NCBI GenBank assembly: GCA_035714085.1
Contig: DASTMP010000205.1
Location: 1-64,000, forward strand
Length of the DNA: 64,000 nt
Direction: 5' to 3'
DNA from: JAJVID01 sp035714085
GTDB lineage: Bacteria > Acidobacteriota > Blastocatellia > RBC074
The translations under genes were made by a program, and so were the position numbers. The notes under the pieces are model-generated. The model was not told the origin of the DNA, ran no database searches, and was given only the letters and a program-made list of their open reading frames with translations. How positions within the stretch are numbered: position 1 is the stretch's first letter; every line of letters starts with the position of its first letter. Positions 48,101 to 56,880 of the stretch are shown here, piece after piece.

Positions 48101-48599
48101 TCGGCAGCAGCTCAGCCAGATCTATTTCCGCGAGGGCAGCCAGGACATCGCCGTGCCGGCGGGCGCGATATACGGACCGAAGGCCATGATAATCAACGAA
48201 ATGGCCGGATCGGGCGGAGACGCGATGCCGTGGTTTTTCCGTAAGGCGAAGATCGGCCCTCTCGTCGGCAAACGCACGTGGGGCGGATTGATCGCTTCGT
48301 TCGCCCCGCCGCCGTTGATGGACGGCGGCTTCCACACCGCGCCCGACGCGGCGGTCTACGGTTTGAACGGGGAATGGGAGGTCGAGAACGCCGGCGTTGG
48401 CCCCGACATCGAGGTCGAATTCGACCCGGCGGCGTGGCGACAGGGCCGCGACCCGCAGCTCGAAAGAACCGTCGAGTACCTGCTCGAAGAATTGAAAAAG
48501 AACCCGCGCCAGCAATACAAACGTCCGCCATTCCCGAATTATCACCAGAACAATCCGGTCGTAACGACAGGGCAGGACGGGCGCGCGGGACAGAAATGA
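45165..48599 (+). CDS. Secreted Tricorn-like S41 peptidase, copy 1
   Basis: A 1144-residue protein from the ATG at 45165 (AAGGAG upstream) with signal peptide LAILSLLAMAGVCLAQ. It has an N-terminal beta-propeller of TolB/PD40 units (IVFVYAGDLWTVSREGGDAK, WSPDGKWIAYFSDESGEYAL), a lysine/proline-rich linker (about 560-620), a Gly-Pro linker (GPGGPGGPGGGPGGP), a C1-like helical region with His in TVGHMFIGGG, a PDZ domain and the S41 core. The nucleophile Ser is in NEMAGSGGD and an acidic residue in VENAGVGPDIEVE. Tricorn peptidases break down peptides; export implies extracellular or periplasmic peptide digestion. Confidence 0.92.
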   Translation: MRTCVLAILSLLAMAGVCLAQTETPTLLQKPTVNGSQIVFVYAGDLWTVSREGGDAKRLTNGVGLETNPVFSSDGTMIAFTGEYDGNTDVYVMPATGGVPKRLTYHPGADLVSGWTNDGKRVLFASARNSYSGFPRLFTVGLDGSFPEEVPLPMAERGSYSPDGAYIAYEPLTQWQPEWKRYKGGQQDVIWIAKLSDSSIEKLPREKSNDRYPMWVGDKVYFLSDRNGGYSLFSFDTKSKKVAELVKNNGIDIKSASAFAGNGSGVIAYEQFGTIYLYDIKSNRSRKVTIRVAADVATVRPRFDKVGARIFNAHISPTGARAVFEARGEIITVPAEKGDPRNITNTTGVMERDPSWSPDGKWIAYFSDESGEYALHIRDQKGEGEVKKIALPPTFYNSPTWSPDSKKIALCDKKLQLWYLEIEKGAPVKVDRNPTGLGDSVMTPTWSPDGRWIAYAKQLPNLLRAVFVYSLETGKTHQITDGMSDARYPAFDKSGKYLYFTASTDIGPGISFADLSGIAYRSTRSVYAAVLRNDIPSPLAPESDEEKAPEEKKDGESGKAGEGEKPSGDKPADKPDEKKADAQAPAGAPKPPAKKEEPTRIDLEGIDQRIVALPIPARDYIDLITGKANTIYILERPIAPAGPGQFGLTVHKYDLEKRKFDKALDGVTSFQVSANGEKALYRQGPTNWIIASTATLGAPMGPGGPGGPGGGPGGPNILKTSEMEVYVDPKVEWKQMYNEVWRNERDFFYDTNLHGLNLEEMKKRYAPYVDVVAHRSDLTYLFTDMLNQLTVGHMFIGGGDQPRPNFVPGGLLGCDYKIENGRYRFARIYNGENWNPNLRAPLTQPGVNVKEGEYLLAVGGRNLTAADNVYSFFESKANKQVVIKVGPNPDGSNSREVTVVPVGNEQGLRNLAWIEGNRRKVDQLSGGKLAYIYMPDTANGGYASFNRYFFSQTNKDGAVLDERFNGGGLLADYVVQLLSRQQLSQIYFREGSQDIAVPAGAIYGPKAMIINEMAGSGGDAMPWFFRKAKIGPLVGKRTWGGLIASFAPPPLMDGGFHTAPDAAVYGLNGEWEVENAGVGPDIEVEFDPAAWRQGRDPQLERTVEYLLEELKKNPRQQYKRPPFPNYHQNNPVVTTGQDGRAGQK

Positions 48600-48615
48600 G
48601 ATGTGGCGCGGATTT

Positions 48616-48870
48616 CAGCCTGCGAAGCAGGCGGCAGAATAGAGCCTGGGGTGGAGCGTTAGCGGAACCCCAGGAATATGTTGTAAGCGCACATCAAGCC
48701 CGCGAAGCGGGCGGCAGCTTCTTGTTATTCGCTATTTCATCATCATTGAGATCGGGCCAATGACTGTGGCCTGCTTCGCAGGCTGGTGTAATGAATCGCT
48801 GTCATACCTGGGGTTCCGCGCTAAACGCGCTCCACCCCAGGCTTTATGCCGCCGCCCGCATCCGCGGGCT
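48616..48870. repeat. Palindromic CCTGGGGT / GCCTGCGAAGCAGGC repeat element
   Basis: Two divergent copies of a composite unit face each other. CAGCCTGCGAAGCAGGCGGC (48616) is complementary to GGCCTGCTTCGCAGGCTGG (48768-48786). CCTGGGGTGGAGCG...GGAACCCCAGG (48645-48674) recurs as CCTGGGGTTCCGCG...CGCTCCACCCCAGG (48807-48841). A further AAGCCCGCGAAGCGGGCGGC lies between. It resembles a MITE or REP-type element and codes for nothing recognisable. Confidence 0.65.
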
Positions 48871-48950
48871 GAGAACGCGACAAATGTGGGTAGTTACAAG
48901 AACTACGGTTGAAAGAGAAGGCGGTCAATCAATGGGTAAAGGAGGCTTGA

Positions 48951-49454
48951 ATGTATTGTCCAAGATGCAGTCACCAGGCGGCTTCAGATAATGTCCGATT
49001 CTGTCCTGGCTGTGGTTTATGGTTGCAGGGAGTGGCTGAGTTGGTCGCGAACAATTGCCTATTTACACGAGGCGACGAGGCGGAACCTAAACCACGGCGT
49101 TCCCTGGTTAAAAGGGGCGCTTTATTGGGAGCGACATTGGGCTTTATCTCATGTTTTTGGGTTCTGTTGGCTACCGGCCCGAAATCGGCGCCGGTGGCTG
49201 TCGCCGTCTTCTGTTGGCTCGCGCTTCTGACGCTCATCGGCGTATCCGGTTATGTGAAGCGCCTGACATCTAAAATCTTTTCCGAAGAGGAACCTTCGCC
49301 ATCGAAGAAAATCGCGTCCCCTCGTGGCCCCACGTTACCATCGGCATATAGCGCGCCGGGATCGGATTCAGGCCGGCAATTTGTAGACACAGCGGCGGCG
49401 AGGCAGCCATCGAGCGTCACCGACCAAACCACGTCACGACTCAACAATGCGTAA
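48951..49454 (+). CDS. Zinc-ribbon membrane protein between Tricorn genes
   Basis: A 167-residue protein with AAAGGAGG before the ATG. It begins MYCPRCSHQAASDNVRFCPG, a four-cysteine zinc ribbon. Two membrane segments follow (LLGATLGFISCFWVLLATG and VAVAVFCWLALLTLIGVSG) and then a serine/proline-rich tail. It is of the same design as the protein at 33508. It ends 21 bases before the second Tricorn-like gene and is probably co-transcribed with it. The function is unknown. Confidence 0.78.
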   Translation: MYCPRCSHQAASDNVRFCPGCGLWLQGVAELVANNCLFTRGDEAEPKPRRSLVKRGALLGATLGFISCFWVLLATGPKSAPVAVAVFCWLALLTLIGVSGYVKRLTSKIFSEEEPSPSKKIASPRGPTLPSAYSAPGSDSGRQFVDTAAARQPSSVTDQTTSRLNNA

Positions 49455-49475
49455 AAATTGAAAGGAAGCATTGCC

Positions 49476-52400
49476 ATGAGAAAAGCAATATTTATTCTCT
49501 CTCTACTACTCATCACATCAATCATCAAAATTTCAACCGGCAGCCTCGCGCAGGAAAAGCCTTTGTTGATGCGCCAACCGGCGATGAGCCGGACGCACAT
49601 CGTCTTTTCCTACGCCGGCGACCTCTGGATCGCGCCGCGCAACGGCGGCGCCGCGAGCCAATTGACGGATGGCGTCGGCAACGAAACCTCGCCGCAATTT
49701 TCGCCCGACGGAACGACGGTCGCGTTCACGGGCGAATACGACGGCAACGTTGATCTCTACACCGTGCCCGCGACTGGAGGCGTGCCTAAGCGTATGACCT
49801 ATCATCCGGGCGCGGACGGATTGGCGGGATGGACGCCCGACGGGAAGCAACTGCTCTTCGTCTCGCAGCGCGCCAGCGACTCGGGCCGTTTCGCGCGGCT
49901 GTTCACGATGCCGGTGGACGGCGTCTTCCCGGCCGAAGTTCCGCTGCCGATGGCTTACGCCGGCTCGTATTCGCCTGACGGGACGAGGCTGGCCTACGAG
50001 CCGATCCCGCGCGCGTTCAACGCCTGGAAACGTTATCGCGGCGGAATGGCTTCGCAGATTTGGATCGCCAGCCTGAGCGATTCGAGCGTCGAGAAGATTC
50101 CTCGCTCCGATTCCAACGACTTCAATCCGATGTGGCCAAAGGGAGAGGGCGACAAGGTATATTTCTTATCCGACCGCAACGGCCCGATCAGTCTGTTCGC
50201 TTACGACACGAAGACGAAGAAGGTCACGCAGTTGATTCAAAACAACGGCCTCGACATCAAATCGGCCTCGGCCGGCCCGGACGGCATCATTTATGAGCAG
50301 TTCGGATCGCTCGGCATCTACGATCTGAAATCGGGCAAGACCAAGCCCGTCAACATCACGATCAACGGCGATATGCTCTCGCTCCGCCCGAAATACGAGA
50401 AGGTCGGAACGCGCATCTCGAACGCCGCGATCTCGCCGACCGGCGCTCGCGCGGTCTTCGAAGCTCGCGGCGAAATCATCAGCGTCCCGGCGGAGAAAGG
50501 CGATGCGCGCAATCTGACCAACACCAGGGGCGTAGCAGAGCGCGACCCGGCCTGGTCGCCCGACGGCAAATGGATCGCTTATTTCAGCGACGAATCGGGC
50601 GAATACGCGCTCCACCTGCGCGATCAGAAAGGAATGGGCGAAGTGAAGAAGATCAATCTCGGCAATCCGCCGTCGTTCTTCTACAGCCCGACCTGGTCGC
50701 CTGACAGCAAGAAGATCGCTTATTCCGACAAACGATTGAACATCTGGTACCTTGACATCGAGAAAGGCCAGCCGGTCAAGGTTGACACCTTGAGCCGCGG
50801 CTTCTCGCTCGCGGTAAATTGGTCGCCTGACAGCCGCTGGCTCGCTTACGCCAAGCCGCTCAAATCATGGTACAACGCGGTCTTCATCTATTCGCTCGAA
50901 GACGGTAAGAGCGCGCAGATCACCGACGGATTGAGTGACGCGCTCAACCCGGTCTTCGACAAGGGCGGCAAATACCTTTACTTCACCGCCAGCACCGATA
51001 TCGGCCCGAGCGTCTTCGGCTTCGACATGTCCAGCTATTCGCACCGCACGACGCGCAGCGTCTACGTCGCGGTCTTGAAGAAGACCGATTCCTCGCCGCT
51101 CGCCCCTGAGAGCGACGAGGAGAAAGTCGCTGAAGAAAAGTCCCCTGAGAAGCCCTCGGAGAAGCCATCTGAGATAAAAGACGGGGCGACGGGGGGACAG
51201 GGCGACGGTGCGAAAGAAGGGGAGAAGAAGGCTGACGGCGCGCAAGCGGCCGCCGCCAAATCTGGCGAAAAGAAAGAGCCGCCGAAAGTCACAATTGATT
51301 TCGATAACATCAGCCAGCGCATTCTGGCTTTGCCTCCCCCTAACCGCAACTACGTCGGTCTGACTGCGGGCAAGCCGAACACGCTGTTCATCATCGAATT
51401 CCCCGACGGCGCGCAGGGCGCCACGCTGCACAAGTTCGATCTGGAGAAGCGCAAGTTCGACAAGGCGCTCGACAACATCAACGGATTCGACCTCTCGGCC
51501 AACAGCGAGAAGATGCTCTACCGGCAGCAACAGAACTGGTTCATCGCGGCCACCGCGACCCTCGGCACGCCCGCGTTCAAACCCGGCGAGGGCAGGATCA
51601 AGACCGAGGAAATGGAGGTTTACGTCGACCCGCGCGCCGAGTGGGATCAGATGTACCGCGAGACCTGGCGTATCGAACGCGATTTCTTCTACGCGCCGAA
51701 CTACCACGGCCTCGACCTGCAAGCGACGGCGAAGAAATACGAGCCGTATCTGGCTTCGCTCGCGCACCGCGCCGATCTGAACTATCTCTTCCAAGAGATG
51801 CTCGGCGAGTTGTCGGTCGGCCATCTTTACGTGCAGGGCGGCGACACGCCCGATCCGAAGCGTGTGCCGGGCGGATTACTCGGCGCCGATTACAAGATCG
51901 AAAATGGCCGCTACCGTTTCACGCGCGTCTACAACGGGGAGAACTGGAACCCGAATCTCCGCGCGCCGCTCACGCAACCGGGCGTCAATGTCGTCGCGGG
52001 CGAATACCTGCTGGCGGTCAGGGGGCGCAATCTAACGGCCAACGACAACATCTACAGCTTCTTCGAGAGCACAGCCAACAAACAGGTCGTGATCAAAGTC
52101 GGCCCGAACCCCGACGGATCAGGCTCGCGCGAAGTGACGGTCGTGCCGATCCAGAACGAGACGGGGCTGCGCAATCTGGCCTGGATCGAGGAGAACCGCC
52201 GCAAGGTGGACAAGATGAGCGACGGCAAGCTGGCCTATATCTACCTGCCGGACACGGCGGGAGGCGGCTACACGTTCTTCAACCGCTACTATTTCTCCCA
52301 ACTCGACAGACAGGGAGCGGTCGTTGACGAGCGCTTCAACAGCGGCGGCCAGGCGGCCGATTACGTGATCGATTACCTGAAAAAGCCGTTGATGAGTTAC

Positions 52401-52859
52401 TGGGCGGTGCGCGACGGCGACGATTGGCGCGAGCCGTTCGGCGTGATGCCCGGGCCGAAGGCGATGTTGATCAACGAGTATTCCGGCTCCGGCGGCGATT
52501 ATCTGCCGTACATGTTCCGCCGCGCGCAGGTCGACCCGCTGATCGGCAAACGCACGTGGGGCGGACTTGTGGGCATCGGCGGCTACCCCAATCTGATTGA
52601 CGGCGGCTCGGTCACCGCGCCGCACTTCGCCTTTTACACGCCCGAAGGCAAGTGGGAGATCGAGAATCACGGCGTCGCGCCCGACGTCGAGGTCGAATTC
52701 GATCCGAAATCCTGGCGCGAAGGCCGCGACGTTCAACTCGAAAAGGCTGTCAGTTGGCTGATGGAAGAGCTGAAGAAGAACCCGCAGAATCCAGTCCATC
52801 GCCCGCCGTATCCGAATTATCACAACGGGACAAGGGCGTCGGCAGGCTCGGGCAATTGA
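49476..52859 (+). CDS. Secreted Tricorn-like S41 peptidase, copy 2
   Basis: A 1127-residue protein from the ATG at 49476 (AAAGGAAG upstream; an in-frame TTG at 49458 is less likely). The signal peptide is AIFILSLLLITSIIKISTGS. Domain order is as in copy 1: propeller, lysine/glutamate/glycine-rich linker (about 560-610), His in LSVGHLYVQGGD, PDZ, and S41 core with NEYSGSGGD and IENHGVAPDVEVE. It is closer to copy 3 than to copy 1 in the linker, where DNA identity is striking. All catalytic positions are kept, so it is presumably active with a different peptide preference. Confidence 0.92.
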   Translation: MRKAIFILSLLLITSIIKISTGSLAQEKPLLMRQPAMSRTHIVFSYAGDLWIAPRNGGAASQLTDGVGNETSPQFSPDGTTVAFTGEYDGNVDLYTVPATGGVPKRMTYHPGADGLAGWTPDGKQLLFVSQRASDSGRFARLFTMPVDGVFPAEVPLPMAYAGSYSPDGTRLAYEPIPRAFNAWKRYRGGMASQIWIASLSDSSVEKIPRSDSNDFNPMWPKGEGDKVYFLSDRNGPISLFAYDTKTKKVTQLIQNNGLDIKSASAGPDGIIYEQFGSLGIYDLKSGKTKPVNITINGDMLSLRPKYEKVGTRISNAAISPTGARAVFEARGEIISVPAEKGDARNLTNTRGVAERDPAWSPDGKWIAYFSDESGEYALHLRDQKGMGEVKKINLGNPPSFFYSPTWSPDSKKIAYSDKRLNIWYLDIEKGQPVKVDTLSRGFSLAVNWSPDSRWLAYAKPLKSWYNAVFIYSLEDGKSAQITDGLSDALNPVFDKGGKYLYFTASTDIGPSVFGFDMSSYSHRTTRSVYVAVLKKTDSSPLAPESDEEKVAEEKSPEKPSEKPSEIKDGATGGQGDGAKEGEKKADGAQAAAAKSGEKKEPPKVTIDFDNISQRILALPPPNRNYVGLTAGKPNTLFIIEFPDGAQGATLHKFDLEKRKFDKALDNINGFDLSANSEKMLYRQQQNWFIAATATLGTPAFKPGEGRIKTEEMEVYVDPRAEWDQMYRETWRIERDFFYAPNYHGLDLQATAKKYEPYLASLAHRADLNYLFQEMLGELSVGHLYVQGGDTPDPKRVPGGLLGADYKIENGRYRFTRVYNGENWNPNLRAPLTQPGVNVVAGEYLLAVRGRNLTANDNIYSFFESTANKQVVIKVGPNPDGSGSREVTVVPIQNETGLRNLAWIEENRRKVDKMSDGKLAYIYLPDTAGGGYTFFNRYYFSQLDRQGAVVDERFNSGGQAADYVIDYLKKPLMSYWAVRDGDDWREPFGVMPGPKAMLINEYSGSGGDYLPYMFRRAQVDPLIGKRTWGGLVGIGGYPNLIDGGSVTAPHFAFYTPEGKWEIENHGVAPDVEVEFDPKSWREGRDVQLEKAVSWLMEELKKNPQNPVHRPPYPNYHNGTRASAGSGN

Positions 52860-52966
52860 GCTTTTCGCCGAGGGGTAACGCGAGCCGGAAGGGTTGCGTT
52901 ACCCTACTGTGCCATTCGATCTGATTGACCCGTTCGCGCTGGAGCGATTTTGAAAAGGAGACCGCC

Positions 52967-55900
52967 TTGAAAAATATAATTCCGACATTGATCTGCCTGC
53001 TCATCGTCGCGGGCGCCTGCGTCGCGCAGGAGAAACCGCTGCTGCTGCAAAAGCCCGCCTTGAGCAAGACGCGCATCGCGTTCACATTCGCCGGCGACCT
53101 CTGGGTCGCGTCGCGCGAGGGCGGCGAGGCCACGCGATTGACCACCGGCGTGGGTTTGGAAACCACTCCGATCTTCTCGCCTGACGGGACGCAGATCGCG
53201 TTCACCGGTCAGTACGACGGCAACACTGATGTCTTTGTCGTTCCGGCTTCGGGCGGCGCGCCGAAGCGATTGACCTATCACCCCGCCGTCGACACGGCCA
53301 TCGCGTGGACGCCCGACGGAAAGAACATTCTTCTGCGTTCGAGCCGCGCCAGTTACTCGCGCTTCCAGCGTTTCTTCACCGTTCCGGTCGAAGGCGGTTT
53401 TGAGACTGAGGTCCCTTTGCCGTTGGCGTACGATGGCGCTTATTCGCCCGACGGAGCGAAGCTGGCCTACGCGCCGATCGCCCCGGCGTTCGCGCAATGG
53501 AAGAATTACCGCGGGGGGCAGGAGACCAAAATCTGGATCGCGAATCTGAGCGATTCCGCCGTCACCGAAATTCCGCGACAGAATTCGAACGATTTCAACC
53601 CGATGTGGGTCGGCGATAAGGTTTACTTCCTCTCCGACCGCCAGGGGCGCTTCACGCTATACGATTACGATACGAAGACGAAGCGCGTGACGCAATTGAT
53701 CAAGAATGACGGGCCCAACTCTCTGGACATCAAATCGGCGTCGGCCGGCCCGGACGCCATCGTTTACGAGCAGTTCGGCGAGATCAAGCTTTACGACCTG
53801 AAGACGGGCAAGACTGACAAGGTCAACATCACGCTCAACGCCGATCTGGCGAGCGTCCGCCCGCGCTACGAGAAGGTCGCGGGGCGCATCGCGAACGTCG
53901 CCCTCTCGCCAACAGGCGCGCGGGCGGTTTTTGAGGCCCGCGGCGAGATCATCAGCGTGCCCGCCGACAAAGGCAATGCGCGCAACCTGACCAATTCGCC
54001 AGGCGTGGCCGACCGCGACCCGGCCTGGTCGCCCGACGGCAAGTGGATCGCCTATTTCAGCGACGAATCAGGCGAATACGCTCTGCATTTATCCCCACAA
54101 TCGGCCATCGGCGAAGTGAAGAAGATTAATCTGGGCAGTCCTCCATCTTATTTCTACTCGCCGACGTGGTCGCCCGACAGCAAGAAGATCGCTTACACCG
54201 ACAAACGCCTCAACCTCTGGTACGTCGACATCGAGAAGGGAGCGCCGGTCAAGGTCGACACAAACACTTACGAAAATCCCTGGCGCGTGATGGACCCGGA
54301 CTGGTCGCCGGACAGCAAATGGATCGCCTACACGAAGCAGTTGAAGAACCGTATGTGCGCGGTCTTTGTCCATTCACTCGAATCGAGCAAGTCGACTCAG
54401 ATCACTGACGGGTTGAGCGACGCGCGCTTCGCCAACTTCGACAAGAACGGCAAGTATCTTTACTTCACCGCCAGCACCGACGACGGCCCCACCACAGGCT
54501 GGCTCGATATGTCGGCCTTCCCGCATCAAACGACGCGCAGCGTCTACGTCGTCGTCTTGAAGAAGGGCGAGGCTTCGCCGCTCGCGCCCGAAAGCGATGA
54601 AGAGAAAGTGGCCGAGGAGAAGCCCTCTGAGAAAAAAGACGGGGCGACGGGGGGACAGGGCGAAGGGGCGAAAGAAGGGGCGAAAGAAGGGGAGAAGAAG
54701 GCTGATGGCGCGCAAGCGGGCGCCGCAAAGCCTGGAGATAAGAAAGAGCCGCCGAAGGTCACAATCGATTTCGGCGGCATCGGGCAGCGCATACTCGCTC
54801 TACCGATTCCCGCGCGTGACTACGTCGGAATGAGCGTGGCTAAAACCGGCCTCATCTTTATCGCCGAGGGCTCCGGTGGGTTGCTCGGCGGCGGCTCCAT
54901 GACCATTCACAAATTCGAGCTTGAAAAGAAGAAGTTTGACAAGGCGCAGGAGAACGTCACTGCGTTCACACTCTCGGCCAACGGCGAGAAGATGCTCGTT
55001 GGGACCGGCTTCGGCCCCGCCAGGCGCTACACGATCATGCCGACTACGGCGCCCGCCAAGCCCGGCGAGGGCATGGTGAAGATTGACGAGATGGAGGTCT
55101 ACGTCGACCCGAAGGCCGAATGGAAGCAGATGTACAACGAAGTGTGGCGCCTCCAGCGCGACTTCTTCTACGATCCGGGATTGCATGGACTCGATTACGA
55201 AGGCACGAAGAAGAAATACGAAGCATGGCTTGACGGCGTCGCGCACCGCGAGGATTTGAACTACCTCTTCCGCGAGATGCTCGGCAATATGTCAGTGGGC
55301 CATCACAACGCGGGTGGCGGCGACGCGCCGCAGCCCAACTCCTTATCAACGGGGCTGCTCGGCTGCGACTTCAAGGTCGAAAACGGCCGCTACCGCTTCG
55401 CTAAAATCTACAACGGCGAGAACTGGAACCCGAACCTGCGCGCGCCGCTCACCGAACCCGGCGTCGAAGTCAACGCCGGCGATTATCTGATCGCCGTGAA
55501 CGGGCGCGAAGTCCGTTCGACTGAAAACGTCTACAGCTTCTTCGAATCGAAGGCCAGCAAACAGGTCCTGATCAAAGTCAGCGCGAACGCCGACGGATCG
55601 AACGCCCGCGAATACACGGTCGTGCCCGTCGCTAACGAAACGGGTCTGCGCAATCTCGACTGGATCGAAAGTAACCGCCGCAAGGTCTCGGAGTTGTCGG
55701 GCGGCAAACTGGCCTACGTCTATTTGCCTGACACCGCCAATGGCGGTTACGCCAACTTCAACCGATACTACTTCTCGCAGATAGACAAGGAGGGCGCGGT
55801 GATCGACGAGCGCTTCAATGGCGGAGGCACGGCGGCCGATTACATCATTGATTACATGCGCCGGCCGCTGATGAACCGCTGGGCCACACGCGAAGGCGAG

Positions 55901-56398
55901 GACTTCTCGACGCCGTCCGCTTCGATCTATGGCCCGAAGGTCATGATCATCAATGAATACGCGGGGTCGGGCGGGGACCTGATGCCATGGCTCTTCCGCA
56001 AAGCCGGAGTAGGCCCCACGGTCGGCAAACGCACCTGGGGCGGACTCGTGGGTATTTACGATTACCCGCAGTTGATCGACGGCGGAGGGGTGACCGCGCC
56101 GCGCGTGGCTTTTTATAACCTGCAAGGCGAATGGGACGTCGAAAATCACGGTACGCCCGCCGACGTCGATGTCGATTTCGATCCGGCGGCGTGGCGGCAA
56201 GGCAAAGACACGCAACTCGAAAAGGCGGTCCAGGTCGCATTGGATTTACTGAAGAAGAGCCCGCCGCTCAAACCGAAGAAACCCGCCTATCCTAATTACA
56301 ACAATGGAGCGGGGCCCGTGGCCACAGGCAAAGGCGCAATTGGTAAGCCCGCCAACAAGGCCGCCGGCAAAGCGCTGAAGGCTAGCAGCCAGCGGTGA
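52967..56398 (+). CDS. Secreted Tricorn-like S41 peptidase, copy 3 (TTG start)
   Basis: A 1143-residue protein. The best start is TTG at 52967 (reading LKNIIPTLICLLIVAGACVA, first residue Met), because AAAAGGAG lies 7 bases before it and the signal peptide then begins properly; the frame opens at another TTG at 52925. It has a propeller, a charged repeat-like linker (about 550-605), His in MSVGHHNAGGGD, PDZ (AGDYLIAVNGREVR) and the S41 core with NEYAGSGGD and VENHGTPADVDVDF. The alanine/lysine C-terminal tail is longer than in copies 1 and 2. It lies 107 bases after copy 2. Confidence 0.92.
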   Translation: MKNIIPTLICLLIVAGACVAQEKPLLLQKPALSKTRIAFTFAGDLWVASREGGEATRLTTGVGLETTPIFSPDGTQIAFTGQYDGNTDVFVVPASGGAPKRLTYHPAVDTAIAWTPDGKNILLRSSRASYSRFQRFFTVPVEGGFETEVPLPLAYDGAYSPDGAKLAYAPIAPAFAQWKNYRGGQETKIWIANLSDSAVTEIPRQNSNDFNPMWVGDKVYFLSDRQGRFTLYDYDTKTKRVTQLIKNDGPNSLDIKSASAGPDAIVYEQFGEIKLYDLKTGKTDKVNITLNADLASVRPRYEKVAGRIANVALSPTGARAVFEARGEIISVPADKGNARNLTNSPGVADRDPAWSPDGKWIAYFSDESGEYALHLSPQSAIGEVKKINLGSPPSYFYSPTWSPDSKKIAYTDKRLNLWYVDIEKGAPVKVDTNTYENPWRVMDPDWSPDSKWIAYTKQLKNRMCAVFVHSLESSKSTQITDGLSDARFANFDKNGKYLYFTASTDDGPTTGWLDMSAFPHQTTRSVYVVVLKKGEASPLAPESDEEKVAEEKPSEKKDGATGGQGEGAKEGAKEGEKKADGAQAGAAKPGDKKEPPKVTIDFGGIGQRILALPIPARDYVGMSVAKTGLIFIAEGSGGLLGGGSMTIHKFELEKKKFDKAQENVTAFTLSANGEKMLVGTGFGPARRYTIMPTTAPAKPGEGMVKIDEMEVYVDPKAEWKQMYNEVWRLQRDFFYDPGLHGLDYEGTKKKYEAWLDGVAHREDLNYLFREMLGNMSVGHHNAGGGDAPQPNSLSTGLLGCDFKVENGRYRFAKIYNGENWNPNLRAPLTEPGVEVNAGDYLIAVNGREVRSTENVYSFFESKASKQVLIKVSANADGSNAREYTVVPVANETGLRNLDWIESNRRKVSELSGGKLAYVYLPDTANGGYANFNRYYFSQIDKEGAVIDERFNGGGTAADYIIDYMRRPLMNRWATREGEDFSTPSASIYGPKVMIINEYAGSGGDLMPWLFRKAGVGPTVGKRTWGGLVGIYDYPQLIDGGGVTAPRVAFYNLQGEWDVENHGTPADVDVDFDPAAWRQGKDTQLEKAVQVALDLLKKSPPLKPKKPAYPNYNNGAGPVATGKGAIGKPANKAAGKALKASSQR

Positions 56399-56724
56399 GG
56401 ATCGAGGATCGAGGATAGAAGATCGAGGATCGCGCTATCCGCTATACAGATTTCAAGAGAAAGTTTTTCCGGTCTTTGTCCCGAAGGGACAGCGGAGATA
56501 AGCCGGTGGAGAAACCACCGGTACCGAATGTAATGAGAAAACGCGCCCTGGAAGGGCGCGGGACCGAAGCATTGATCTATCGCCCTTTCAGGGCTGGAAG
56601 AGTTTTGGCGGAGATAAGCCGGTGGTTTCTCCACCGGCTTATCTCCGCCCGCGCCTCCGGCGCCGCAAGAACATTTTCTTGAGCGCTCAATCTTCGATCC
56701 TCGACTTTCGATCCTCGATCTTCC
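56397..56724. repeat. Composite palindromic repeat region
   Basis: The ends are GAGGATCGAGGATCGAGGAT and, inverted, ATCCTCGACTTTCGATCCTCG. Inside are a perfect 19-bp inverted repeat (56607-56625 with 56631-56649, GGCGGAGATAAGCCGGTGG), a partial second copy (about 56490-56522), and GGGCGCG/CGCGCCC-type hairpins. The rest, to 56880, shows no gene. Confidence 0.65.
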
Positions 56725-56880
56725 CGGATTGTAAAATCTCGTAAAACTCTTTTCCGAACCGCAAAGCCATATGGCTCACGCGCCGTCCTCCGCGTCAATT
56801 CAATCTATACTTCCGCCTTCTTCGACGAACTCTCGCAACGAGATTAAGATCAATCAGTTTCAGCAAGCAAGGAGGTTGTT

